64,000 bases of DNA from Marinobacter sp. Arc7-DN-1 (GCF_003441595.1 NZ_CP031848.1:3782001-3846000); one strand, 5' to 3'. Positions 27,158 to 34,964 are shown, counted from the stretch's first letter. The notes: generated from the sequence alone by a model not told the origin. Made by a program: numbers and translations.

Positions 27158-28729
27158 CTACTGAATGCTGGTTTCAGAAGCGCCGGAAGAAGCGTGTGAA
27201 ATCGCTGTGCCCGTCGGCGGCCTGAAATGCAGTGAATACAGAATGCGGTCCAGCACCGCCTGGCCATTCCACGCCGGGTCATTATTGACCATGCCCACCA
27301 CAGCCCAGGTCGTGTTATTAGCATCGCGAGTGAAGCCGGCGATCGATCTTACATTCTCCAGATAGCCAGTTTTGATGCGGCCTTCGCCATCCATGCCGGT
27401 ATTGCGAAGGCGGCGCGCCATGGTTCCGTCCATGGCAATGATTGGCATCGAGGCCATCAGGTCTGCCGAGTAGGCGCTGTTCCAGGCGTGTTGCAATATC
27501 TGGGCGCCCTGGCGGGCGGTGATGCGGCCGTGCCGGCTGAGCCCGGCGCCGTTATCGATCACCATGCCGGCAGTGTTGATGCCTTTGCCTTCCAGCCATT
27601 CGTAGATCACCCGAATGCCGGCTACCCGGTCATCGTTTTCGTCTTCCAGCCGGTTTTGGGCACCAATGGTAAGCAACAGCTGGCGGGCCATAACGTTGCT
27701 GCTCCATTTATTGATGTCTCGCACCATGGACACCAGATCCGGCGAAGTGGTTTTCAGCACCAGCCTTGCGCCTTCCGGGGTAACGCCATTGAGGTTGCCA
27801 CCGGAAATGACCACGCCCATGTCCGTCAGAAGTGAACGGATCAACGATGCGGTGTACTGCTCATGGGGTAACAGGGACATGTATGTCGTGGTACGGCAGC
27901 CCTGAGGCAATTCGCCGGTTACGCGCACGGTAACCCGCTGGTCATCATGGAAAACAGGCTCCCACTCAAAACTGTGACGGGAGGGGCACGGCCCTTCGGC
28001 CGTCGCAACGACGCGGTTGTCGATCACTAACTCACTCAGTGAAGGGGTGCTCCAGGCCTGGGTGCCCCGTTCATCCGCCCGCACCTGAAGGTGCATCAGG
28101 TTCAGGTTGGTCAGATAAGCGGAAGGCTCAACGAGGAAGGGCGCATGGGGATTGTCACCATTGTCTTCGAAGCCTGGGAAACCGCCATCCACTTCAAAAT
28201 AGCTGCCATCCAGCACCAGGTCCCCTTCGATTCTGGTAATGCCCATGCTCCGCAAATCCCTCAGGGTCGTCCAGAGTCGCTCAATGGTGAGCTTGGGGTC
28301 GCCGCCAAAGCGGACATAGAGATTGCCTTTCAGGGTGTCGCCGACCATGGTCCCGTCAGTCAGGAAATCGGTGTCCCAGCGATGGTTGGGGCCGAGAACT
28401 TCCAGCGCGGCAAAGGTTGTAACCAGCTTCATGATGGAACCGGGACTCATGAGCGTATCGGCATTGATGTACTGGTTAATGCCGGGGCCATTCAGGGGGA
28501 TGGCTGCCATGCTCATGGCATTCTCATTGTGGAGCGATTCCTGGGCGTAATCCTTGAGTTGGCTGGTCCAGAGACGGTTGCCGGAGAAACCAGTATCATC
28601 GGTTTCGGCAGTTGCAGTCAGAGGAGATGCAATCAGGGCACAAACCGCCACCGATACCAGCGCTGAACGTCGGAATCCAAGACACGTTTTTCCTGCACTG
28701 TCAGAGCGCTGCATTCCCCGAATTTCCAT
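27158..28729 (-). CDS. dacB: D-alanyl-D-alanine carboxypeptidase/endopeptidase (PBP4, DacB)
   Basis: A 523-residue periplasmic penicillin-binding protein of peptidase family S13 that trims D-Ala and cleaves cross-links. A signal peptide is seen in the first 42 residues (SALVSVAVCALIASPLTATA). Active-site motifs: SPGSIMKLVTT with the SxxK serine near residue 95, SSNVMARQ (SxN) near 345, and IKTGYLENV (KTG) near 463. The long insert between the first two motifs is normal for PBP4. The ATG at 28729 is used; ATG at 28714 is possible. It is convergent with the ACAD cluster. Confidence 0.92.
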   Translation of the reverse strand: MEIRGMQRSDSAGKTCLGFRRSALVSVAVCALIASPLTATAETDDTGFSGNRLWTSQLKDYAQESLHNENAMSMAAIPLNGPGINQYINADTLMSPGSIMKLVTTFAALEVLGPNHRWDTDFLTDGTMVGDTLKGNLYVRFGGDPKLTIERLWTTLRDLRSMGITRIEGDLVLDGSYFEVDGGFPGFEDNGDNPHAPFLVEPSAYLTNLNLMHLQVRADERGTQAWSTPSLSELVIDNRVVATAEGPCPSRHSFEWEPVFHDDQRVTVRVTGELPQGCRTTTYMSLLPHEQYTASLIRSLLTDMGVVISGGNLNGVTPEGARLVLKTTSPDLVSMVRDINKWSSNVMARQLLLTIGAQNRLEDENDDRVAGIRVIYEWLEGKGINTAGMVIDNGAGLSRHGRITARQGAQILQHAWNSAYSADLMASMPIIAMDGTMARRLRNTGMDGEGRIKTGYLENVRSIAGFTRDANNTTWAVVGMVNNDPAWNGQAVLDRILYSLHFRPPTGTAISHASSGASETSIQ

Positions 28730-28990
28730 GGTTGCCGTCCAATGAGTTCCTATGGCTAAACAATAGCCTATCTTTTCTGGTTGTACTATGCAGAAAAGCT
28801 CTACATGACGTTAAAAAATGCCAGTAGTGTCGTTGTTTGTATTGAACTTTTGTGACTCAATGTAAGTGCCCTTGTGAATCATGGAGTTAGGTGGACAAAA
28901 ATTAACTAATGTCATGCATGGCACCCGGGAGCCAATGGAAAATCGTCAGATTGCGTGATAATGACGTGGTCTCCAACAGAAGGTTTGTTT

Positions 28991-29761
28991 ATGTCCAATA
29001 TGCTGTTTCGCAACATTCACGTGCTGGGTTCGGTCACCACTTCGTCGCTGACGGCGTGGCGCGGTTGCCTGGTGGTGAAAAAGGTACCTCAGCCGGAAAA
29101 GCCGATCGTGCTCTATGATATGGAAGGCTGCCCCTATTGCCGCAGGGTCCGGGAGGCCCTGACCGCCCTGAATCTGGATGTGGAAATCCGCCCCTGTCCG
29201 AAGGGTGGTTCGGTGTTCCGGGCGCAGGCGGAGGCTCTGGGTGGCAGCCAGCAGTTCCCGTTGCTGGCGGACCAGAACACGGGGGCGGTGATGTATGAGT
29301 CCGAGGAGATTATTGAGTATCTGTTCCGCCAGTATACCGGGCGGCCGGTGCCCAAATATTACCGTGACCGGGTCTGGCAGCCGGTTCTGGGCTCGGTGGC
29401 ATCGGTGGCCAGTGCCATGAGGGGGCTTCGGGTTAGCCCCGGGAAGCGGCCGGAGCAGCCTTTGCATCTCTGGAGCTTTGAAGGTAGCCCGTTCTCGCGG
29501 CTGGTGCGGGAGCGGCTGTGCGAGCTGGAGATTCCGTACACTTTGCACAATCTGGCCAAGGAGCACTGGACGGAAATCGGGCCGGCGAAGCAGCGGATCA
29601 AGCCTGGGCCTTATACGCCGATTCCCGGTGGCAAACGGGATGCGTTCTTTCAGGTGCACAAGCGGGTTCAGGTGCCTTATCTGGAGGACCCCAACACCGG
29701 AGAGGGGCTGTTCGAATCTGCTCGTATTCTGGGTTATCTCGATAGTCACTACGGGAACTGA
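28991..29761 (+). CDS. Glutathione S-transferase-like protein with two thioredoxin-fold domains
   Basis: About 256 residues. Two GST_N-type thioredoxin folds in tandem: the first has a glutaredoxin-like active site CPYC in LYDMEGCPYCRRVREAL (about residue 45), the second has SPFSRLVRERL in LWSFEGSPFSR (about 170), where the cysteines are replaced by Ser. Each fold ends in a family-like PLL or PYL proline segment and an 'ESARI/ESEEI' helix, as in GSH-binding proteins. Role: glutathione-linked reduction or conjugation, substrate unknown. The ATG at 28991 (MSNMLFRN) was preferred over an in-frame start 36 bp earlier, since AGAAGG lies before it. Confidence 0.82.
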   Translation: MSNMLFRNIHVLGSVTTSSLTAWRGCLVVKKVPQPEKPIVLYDMEGCPYCRRVREALTALNLDVEIRPCPKGGSVFRAQAEALGGSQQFPLLADQNTGAVMYESEEIIEYLFRQYTGRPVPKYYRDRVWQPVLGSVASVASAMRGLRVSPGKRPEQPLHLWSFEGSPFSRLVRERLCELEIPYTLHNLAKEHWTEIGPAKQRIKPGPYTPIPGGKRDAFFQVHKRVQVPYLEDPNTGEGLFESARILGYLDSHYGN

Positions 29762-29794
29762 CCTGCGTGTAAGACTGTCAGTCATCGAGTAGCC

Positions 29795-29903
29795 GCGCGG
29801 GTGGGTCATCCCTTGTCCAGACACACCGTAAATACATCCATGTAGGCTCGGTCGGGCCATCCATGGCCCTCCACGGTCTGGACAAGGGATGACCCACCCG
29901 CGC
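29795..29903. repeat. Long-arm hairpin element, copy C
   Basis: A perfect 28-bp inverted repeat (29795-29822 and 29876-29903; arms contain GTGGGTCATCCCTTGTCCAG) around a 53-nt core. The core holds TACATCCATGTA and GGGCCATCCATGGCCC, both palindromes around CC. It lies 34 bp after the GST stop and 52 bp before the next gene. Confidence 0.88.
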
Positions 29904-29955
29904 TTTTGGGCCTTGTGCTATTCGCACTGAAATTTATGACAGTGGGGCAGCAGAT

Positions 29956-30891
29956 ATGGCGAATCGGTTTACCCGAAGACAGTTTCTGGTCAGTTCCGGG
30001 CTGGTAGGGCTTGCTCTGACGTCCCCTCACTTGTTCGCGAACCTAACCAGCAATCCCGCCTCATCTCCCATCACCCGAAAAATTCCCGGAACAGACGAGG
30101 TAATTCCATCCATCGGCATGGGTACCTGGATTGCCTTCAATGTTGGTGGCGACACACAGCTGGTTGAACAGCGCACCAGGGTTCTGAAAACCTTCTTCGA
30201 TCAGGGTGGGACGGTTGTAGACGGCTCGCCGATGTACGGCAGCGCCTCGGATGTGGTGGGCGAGGCGCTGGATGCCCTGGATGCCCATGACCGGGTTTTT
30301 GCGGCCACCAAGATCTGGACCGGTGACGAGTCAGAGACCCGACAGGAGGCGGCGCGCTCCCGCAGACGCTGGGGTGTTGAGCGGTTTGATCTGTTGCAGG
30401 TGCATAATCTGCTGGGCTGGCAAGGGCATCTTGAGACGTTGAGACAGATGAAGGCGGACAGCGAAGTGAGGTATATCGGCATCACGACTTCCCACGGTCG
30501 CCGACACCGCGAATTTGAGCAGATCATGAAGCGGGAGCCTCTGGATTTTGTGCAGCTGACCTATAACGTCCTTGATCGTGAGGTTGAGGATCGGTTGCTG
30601 CCCCTGGCCGAGGAACGGGGAATCGGGGTGATTGTAAACCGGCCGTTCCAGGGTGGTTCGCTGTTCCGTCGATTCCAGTCAGAGCCGTTGCCGGGCTGGG
30701 CCGGTGAGGCTGGCGTCAGCAACTGGGCGGAGTTCTTTCTCAAGTACATCATTTCCCATCCGGCGGTGACTTGTGCGATTCCGGCGACCAGCAAAGTCGA
30801 GCACATGAAGGAGAACATGGGGGCGCTTTACGGGGCGCTGCCGAACCCAGAGCAGCGGCGGCGGATGGCGGATTATGTGAGGTCCCTGTGA
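29956..30891 (+). CDS. Aldo/keto reductase with Tat signal
   Basis: A 311-residue protein that begins RFTRRQFLVSSGLVGLAL, a twin-arginine signal, so it is exported folded, with cofactor, to the periplasm. The body is an AKR barrel: GMGTWIAF near residue 54, VVDGSPMYGSASDVVGEAL with the catalytic Asp/Tyr, TKIWTG with Lys, FDLLQVHNLLGW with His, and CAIPATSKVEHM near the cofactor site. Periplasmic AKRs are known but their substrates usually are not. The stop overlaps the GTG start of the next gene (GTGA). Confidence 0.87.
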   Translation: MANRFTRRQFLVSSGLVGLALTSPHLFANLTSNPASSPITRKIPGTDEVIPSIGMGTWIAFNVGGDTQLVEQRTRVLKTFFDQGGTVVDGSPMYGSASDVVGEALDALDAHDRVFAATKIWTGDESETRQEAARSRRRWGVERFDLLQVHNLLGWQGHLETLRQMKADSEVRYIGITTSHGRRHREFEQIMKREPLDFVQLTYNVLDREVEDRLLPLAEERGIGVIVNRPFQGGSLFRRFQSEPLPGWAGEAGVSNWAEFFLKYIISHPAVTCAIPATSKVEHMKENMGALYGALPNPEQRRRMADYVRSL

Positions 30892-31565
30892 CGGGCGCTG
30901 ACTGGCTGAGCTACTCGTTGCAGGATTTCGTGATGTTCGGGCCGCAGGTGTTTCTGCGGCTGTTTGTCCGGATCAATCAGGATCTCTGGCCCTGGCAATT
31001 GCTGGCTGTGGTGGTTGCCATCGGTATACCCGTGCTGTTTCTGAAACCGGATCTCCGGGCCCGGCGGTTGGCCGTCGGGCTGATGGCAGTAGCCTGGGCA
31101 GGGAGTGGTTACGGATTTCTCGTGGGCTACTTTAGCCCCATCAACTGGCCGGCGGCGTGGTTTGGCTGGGCCTTTGTGGCGCAGGGCGCCCTGCTCGCAG
31201 CCGCCGCGTTTTTCGGGGCTGTCCATGGGCAAACGCCGCAGCCGAAGCAGCTTGCTGTCTTCTGGCTGGCGGCAGTGTGTGGTTTGCCCTGGTTGGCGGT
31301 GGCTGATTCCGGCGATTGGCAGTCGCTGGCGTTGTTTGGGGTGGCGCCGGGTACCACGGCAGCCACTGGCGCATTGGTGCTCGCCCTGGTGACCGGGCCC
31401 TGGCGGTGGCTTTACCTGCCGCTGCTGGTGCTGTGGAGTCTGTTCAGCGCGGCCACGCTCTGGGTGCTGCAAACCTGGTGGTTGCTCATTACCCCAGTGG
31501 CCACGCTGCTGTTCGTTGGCGCCGGGTTCTGGTTCAGTCCCAGGCCGGAGCAAAGTCTGGATTAG
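30888..31565 (+). CDS. DUF6064-like integral membrane protein
   Basis: A 225-residue protein with about six hydrophobic segments and the start TGADWLSYSLQDFVMFGPQVF. The GTG at 30888 overlaps the stop of the periplasmic aldo/keto reductase by four bases; upstream residues of the longer open frame are shadow of that gene and are not used. I recognise it as DUF6064-like (SLQDF(V/L)MF.P and YFSPINWPAAW-type features), with unknown function. Translational coupling suggests it works with the exported reductase. It overlaps the end of the convergent dkgB-like gene by 32 bp. Confidence 0.72.
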   Translation: MTGADWLSYSLQDFVMFGPQVFLRLFVRINQDLWPWQLLAVVVAIGIPVLFLKPDLRARRLAVGLMAVAWAGSGYGFLVGYFSPINWPAAWFGWAFVAQGALLAAAAFFGAVHGQTPQPKQLAVFWLAAVCGLPWLAVADSGDWQSLALFGVAPGTTAATGALVLALVTGPWRWLYLPLLVLWSLFSAATLWVLQTWWLLITPVATLLFVGAGFWFSPRPEQSLD

Positions 31566-32343
31566 CGATCCGCTCGTTGCGGTCCAGCGCATCAATGGCG
31601 CGGATTTCCTCTTCGCTCAGCTCAATATCCAGGGCGTCCAGATTGGCTTTCTGGTGCGCCGGGCGGGTGGAGGAGGGAATAGGCACAACGCCTCTCGAAG
31701 CCACCCAGGCGATCGCGATTTGGGCCGGGGTCAGGTTTCGTTCGCCGGCAATGCGTTGCAGGGTTTCGTCTTCCATGACCTTGCCGACGGCTAATGGCAT
31801 GTAGCCAGTTACAGCAATGCCGAGCTTTTGCGCATGCGCCACAACCTTGCGGTTCGCCAGGAAGGGGTGGACTTCCACCTGGTTGGTAAAGATGACGGTG
31901 TCGCCGAGAATCTCTTTTGCTTCATCCATTTGGGCGCAGGTGAAGTTGGAAATGCCGATATGCTCTGCCAGGCCTTCCCGCTGGGCATCCCTGAGGGCGC
32001 CAAGATATTCTTTCATGGGCACTTCATCGCCCGGTGATGGCCAGTGAATAAGCGCCAGGTCGACATGGTCGGTTTTCAGCCGCGCGAGACTGTCGTGCAG
32101 GCTGTTGATCAGGTCGCTGGCGTGCAGCTGGTCATGCCAGATCTTGGTGGTGACAAAAATCTCGCGGCGCGGAATGCCGCTGGAAGTGATGCCATCACCC
32201 ACTTCCGCTTCGTTTCCGTACATCTGGGCAGTATCTATATGACGGTAGCCCAGGGACAGGGCACTCTTGACGGCGTCCCGGGCATCATTGCCCCTGAGCC
32301 GGAAAGTTCCCATGCCGATCTTTGGAAGTGCGCTGAATGACAT
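31534..32343 (-). CDS. Aldo/keto reductase, DkgB-like
   Basis: A 269-residue cytoplasmic AKR: GMGTFRLRG near residue 11, RHIDTAQMYGNEAEVG (Asp/Tyr), VTTKIWHDQ (Lys), VDLALIHWPSPG (His), GISNFTCAQM and PIPSSTRPAHQKAN at the NADPH site. It is closest to 2,5-diketo-D-gluconate reductase B type enzymes, which also reduce methylglyoxal and other small aldehydes. The ATG at 32343 has a strong AAAGGAGGACAGC site, so the longer frame is rejected. It is convergent with the DUF6064-like gene. Confidence 0.9.
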   Translation of the reverse strand: MSFSALPKIGMGTFRLRGNDARDAVKSALSLGYRHIDTAQMYGNEAEVGDGITSSGIPRREIFVTTKIWHDQLHASDLINSLHDSLARLKTDHVDLALIHWPSPGDEVPMKEYLGALRDAQREGLAEHIGISNFTCAQMDEAKEILGDTVIFTNQVEVHPFLANRKVVAHAQKLGIAVTGYMPLAVGKVMEDETLQRIAGERNLTPAQIAIAWVASRGVVPIPSSTRPAHQKANLDALDIELSEEEIRAIDALDRNERIANPDFAPAWD

Positions 32344-32464
32344 GCTGTCCTCCTTTGCGAATCGTGTGTTTTTAAGGTGGTGCCGGCACACTGGTTCTTC
32401 AAGTGGCCTCCGGGTATCATCGCGCCTGAACTAACCTGTGAACCGAAACGATAAGGCCTAGACC

Positions 32465-32878
32465 ATGTACACCGGCCATTGCCTCTGTGGCGACATCAGC
32501 TTTGAATACGATGGCCCCCTTGGCCCCGTTGCCCTGTGCCACTGCAGCCAGTGTCGGCGGGCACACGGCAGTGCCTTTTCAGCCAGTGCGCCGGTACAGA
32601 AGGTGCGGTTCCGTTTCATTTCCGGCGAAGACAGGATTACCGAGTTCGAGTCACGCCCCGGCAAGTTCCGGGGCTTCTGCAGCTGTTGCGGCAGTCAGCT
32701 ATACAGCCGCGTTGATGCCATTCCCGGGATTCTCCGTCTGCGGGTCGGGTGGGTCAACGAACCCCTGGGCAAGGGCCCGGCCCGGCATGTTTTTGTCGGC
32801 TCAAAATCCGACTGGTTCGAGATTACCGACGAGCTGCCACAGTTCGAGAAGACCGAGCGAACCAACGATCCTCACTGA
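32465..32878 (+). CDS. GFA family (glutathione-dependent formaldehyde-activating-like) zinc protein
   Basis: A 137-residue CENP-V/GFA-fold protein. Zinc ligands are visible: GHCLCG near residue 4-8, CHCSQCRR near 28-33, and CSCCGSQ near 77. The family includes glutathione-formaldehyde adducting enzymes and many members of unknown role. There is no formaldehyde pathway gene nearby. Its 3' end overlaps a decayed gene on the other strand. Confidence 0.88.
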   Translation: MYTGHCLCGDISFEYDGPLGPVALCHCSQCRRAHGSAFSASAPVQKVRFRFISGEDRITEFESRPGKFRGFCSCCGSQLYSRVDAIPGILRLRVGWVNEPLGKGPARHVFVGSKSDWFEITDELPQFEKTERTNDPH

Positions 32879-33267
32879 AAACCGGAACCATCCGGTAAAC
32901 CTTGCCCCGCGGTGAATCCGTCAGCAACCACAGGGCCCCATCCGGGCCCATGCGCACATCGCGGATCCGCTTGCCAAGATCGGTGAGCAAATTCTTCTCT
33001 TCGACTACCGCTCTATTTTCTATCGTCAGCGGTGTCCTGGGCGCGGCCCATCTCTCCCCGGTCACCCACGGCCACATACAGGTTGCCTTCCCGATTAAAT
33101 TCCATGCGCCCGGCAAAGTTCCGGCTGGAGCCATCCGGCAGAAAGGCGAGACTCCATGGGTTTTCAAGGTCCTGCGCCACGGTTTCCAGCTGGAAATCCG
33201 CCTCGTCGGCGCCAATTAATGAACGGTTGATGGTTGAGAATAGCAGTGCGGGTATATAGGGCGTCAA
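32823..33267 (-). pseudogene. PQQ-dependent sugar dehydrogenase (YliI/Asd-like) remnant with internal deletions
   Basis: Three collinear pieces of a soluble aldose-dehydrogenase-like protein remain on the reverse strand. The N-terminus (TTG 33267; ADEADFQLETVAQDLENPWS then LAFLPDG) joins directly to an internal piece (FAGRMEFNREGNLYVAVGDR then GEMGRAQDTADD). After a frame change near 33013 comes the C-terminal piece (VVEEKNLLTDLGKRIRDVRM then GPDGALWLLTD, KVYRM). A normal protein has about 350-380 residues; roughly 200 are missing, including most propeller blades and the PQQ site. It is certainly non-functional as a dehydrogenase. Assignment of the family rests on recognised blade motifs. The end overlaps the GFA gene antisense. 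Confidence 0.8.
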
Positions 33268-33298
33268 AAACTTCCCGGATCATTATTTTTGATGTTTT

Positions 33299-33321
33299 AA
33301 ATAAGAATGATTCGTATTATT
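33299..33321 (+). promoter_or_regulatory. Candidate Fur box
   Basis: AAATAAGAATGATTCGTATT and following bases resemble the Fur consensus of repeated NATWAT hexamers with dyad symmetry. It lies about 50 bp before the start of a truncated TonB receptor-like ORF, exactly where iron control of such a gene would be expected. By eye, not by matrix score. Confidence 0.6.
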
Positions 33322-33372
33322 ATGTGAGAATAGCAGTTCAACACTGAATCACACCCCAGAACGGAGAAGAAG

Positions 33373-33618
33373 ATGTCCCGAATTCCGGAATCCCTGTTCC
33401 GCCACAGGGCGCTGTTTACTGCAACCCTGTGTGCGATCCTGCCTGCCTTGGCATCGGCGCAGGACGCGGGACCCGCCACACTGGAAGTGCTGGATGTATC
33501 TGCCGAACGTGGCGAGGTCTCGTCTGAATCCACCGGCAGTTACACCGGCGGCGCGACCACAACCACCATGAAGAAAGGTGAGGGCGGGAAACCTTCCCGC
33601 CCTCTTTATCGAGTATGA
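33373..33618 (+). pseudogene. TonB-dependent siderophore receptor remnant (N-terminus only)
   Basis: The ORF encodes a signal peptide (SLFRHRALFTATLCAILPAL then ASA) and then LEVLDVSAERGEVSSESTGS and YTGGATTTTM, which is how the plug region of TonB-dependent siderophore receptors begins. After about 65 residues the frame runs straight into a terminator stem (33580-33604), so about 650 residues of receptor have been lost and the start now abuts the old terminator. A candidate Fur box is in place upstream. The 81-residue product could be made but cannot be a receptor. Confidence 0.72.
33580..33604 (+). terminator. Rho-independent terminator inside the receptor remnant
   Basis: GAGGGCGGGAA / TTCCCGCCCTC, an 11-bp stem with loop ACC, followed by TTTAT. 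Its location inside the reading frame of the remnant is evidence of a deletion that removed the gene's body but left its terminator. Confidence 0.8.
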
Positions 33619-33634
33619 ATGGGGAGGAAGCGGA

Positions 33635-33745
33635 ATGACGCCCGAGCAGGAAATGATTGAAGGATTAAAGCTGGCCGCCAGTGCCGGCGCGTTTATTGGC
33701 CTGGTGGCCATAGGTTTGGCTCTGGGCTCTGCGATTGGTGCCTAA
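33635..33745 (+). CDS. Predicted 36-residue single-pass membrane peptide
   Basis: An ATG at 33635 with a textbook GGGGAGGAAG ribosome binding site opens a 36-codon frame: MTPEQEMIEGLKLAASAGAF followed by a hydrophobic Gly/Ala-rich stretch IGLVAIGLALGSAIGA to the end. The polar N-terminus plus a 20-residue helix fit a small inner-membrane protein with small-xxx-small spacing (G..A..G), typical of helix packing. It stands 31 bp after the terminator of the decayed receptor and before a 120-bp gap. No family recognised. The strong start and clean membrane design make it more likely real than chance. Confidence 0.55.
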   Translation: MTPEQEMIEGLKLAASAGAFIGLVAIGLALGSAIGA

Positions 33746-33864
33746 GTACTGCCCGGAGTGCTGTCCAGTTCCAGCCCTCCTGGCCAGGCATGTGATGAGT
33801 GTTTTTGAAACCCTGGAGCGCCAGCAGGTCCAGGATTCGCTGGGATTTTAAAACAGAATCATTA

Positions 33865-34317
33865 TCACTTGCGGGTGTTTTGTTGTAGCCAGCGGTCCAG
33901 TTTGTCGGCAAATTCCTTGCGGTCGGTCTGGCTGAAGGGGGCCGGTCCGCCGGTTACCTGGCCGGCGTTGCGCATTTCTTCCATGAAGTTGCGCATGGCG
34001 AGGCGTTGGCGGATGTTCTCTTTGGTGAAGGCCTGGCCGCGGGGGTTGAAAACGTCGGCGCCTTTTTCGATGGCTTCTGCTGCTAACGGAATGTCCTGGG
34101 TGATGACGAGGTCGCCTTTTTGCATCTGGTCCATGATTTCGTTGTCGGCGACATCGAAGCCTTGGGGGACCTGTCGGCGCTTTATATAAGGGCTCGGGGG
34201 CAGGGTGATGATGTGGTTGGCGATGAAAGTGGTGTCGATCTGCCAACGGGTGGCGGCTCGGCAGAGGATCTCCCGGATGGGGACGGGGCAGGCGTCGGCG
34301 TCGACCCAGATTGGCAT
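33865..34317 (-). CDS. YaiI/YqxD family protein (DUF188)
   Basis: A 150-residue member of the DUF188 family: MPIWVDADACPVPIREILCR at the start (conserved DADACP), VITQDIPLAAEAIEKGA in the middle and NPRGQAFTKENIRQRLAMR near the end. Conserved acidic residues suggest a PIN-like nuclease fold, but activity is unproven in the family. The ATG at 34317 is preceded by AAGGAACC and begins the conserved block, so upstream in-frame starts are not used. The gene is divergent from yjdM. Confidence 0.9.
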   Translation of the reverse strand: MPIWVDADACPVPIREILCRAATRWQIDTTFIANHIITLPPSPYIKRRQVPQGFDVADNEIMDQMQKGDLVITQDIPLAAEAIEKGADVFNPRGQAFTKENIRQRLAMRNFMEEMRNAGQVTGGPAPFSQTDRKEFADKLDRWLQQNTRK

Positions 34318-34533
34318 GGTGGTTCCTTGTTTGGCTTGGTTCTGGATGCAGTTTACCGTTTGTTGATGTGAGCCTGGTAGGGGTGGTCCGCGTATCCCCT
34401 TGTGTGGATCTGGTTTTTGGTGGGGGAGGCGTCGGGGCCGCCCTGCGAGAGGGCCGGCCAATTTTGAACATCAACGATTGCAGTACCCGGCGGAACCTGA
34501 ATGACACCGGGCGGGAGCAGGTCCGGACGTTGA

Positions 34534-34542
34534 TGGTATAAT
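34534..34542 (+). promoter_or_regulatory. Extended -10 promoter of yjdM
   Basis: TGGTATAAT, an extended -10 element, 32 bp upstream of the yjdM start. No convincing -35. The region just upstream (34480-34525) contains interleaved complementary pairs (CCCGG...CCGGG and ACCTG...CAGGT). Confidence 0.5.
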
Positions 34543-34573
34543 CCCGTGCCCATTCAATTAACAGGTAATGATA

Positions 34574-34912
34574 ATGTCACAGCTTCCCCCATGCCCGCAG
34601 TGCAGTTCCGAGTATACTTACGAGGACGGCGTCCAGCTTGTTTGTCCCGAATGCGGGCATGAATGGTCCGAGGCGGAGGCCGCGGCTGAAGCGGCCGCGA
34701 AGGTAATTCGGGATGCCAACGGGAATGAACTTCAGGACGGTGACACGGTTACTGTTATCAAGGATCTGAAGGTCAAGGGCTCCAGTTCCGTGGTGAAGGT
34801 TGGCACCAAGGTGAAGAATATCCGGCTTGTGGAGGGCGATCACGATATCGACTGCAAGATCGATGGCATCGGTGCTATGAAACTAAAATCGGAATTCGTC
34901 AAGAAAGTCTGA
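34574..34912 (+). CDS. yjdM: Zinc ribbon protein YjdM (PhnA family)
   Basis: A 112-residue protein of the PhnA/YjdM family: N-terminal zinc ribbon [22 protein letters not shown], a short acidic-alanine linker, and a C-terminal SH3-like barrel with [20 protein letters not shown] and [20 protein letters not shown]. Despite the old name it is not required for phosphonate breakdown, and its role is unclear. The second ATG (34574) is favoured by the spacing from AGG. Confidence 0.92.
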   Translation: MSQLPPCPQCSSEYTYEDGVQLVCPECGHEWSEAEAAAEAAAKVIRDANGNELQDGDTVTVIKDLKVKGSSSVVKVGTKVKNIRLVEGDHDIDCKIDGIGAMKLKSEFVKKV

Positions 34913-34946
34913 CAGTTATCCCTTGGTTGCAGTCTGGATTTGCTGT

Positions 34947-34964
34947 TCCAGCTCGCGAGCTGGA
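34947..34964. promoter_or_regulatory. Perfect 18-bp palindrome TCCAGCTCGCGAGCTGGA
   Basis: An uninterrupted palindrome 35 bp after yjdM and about 85 bp before the likely start of the GGDEF-EAL gene. It may be an operator or, as RNA, a 7-bp stem with CGCG loop. It argues for a GGDEF-EAL start downstream of it. Confidence 0.45.

Noticed and set aside
23330..29903. Hairpin repeats as CRISPR or as integron attC sites
   Set aside because: No regular spacers, no cas genes, no integrase, and arms differ between copies without the attC core sites.
33741..33850. Reverse-strand reading RILDLLALQGFKNTHHMPGQ resembling the end of a rhodanese
   Set aside because: Only about 30 residues, no active-site loop, no start signal and no neighbour support. 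Treated as non-coding.
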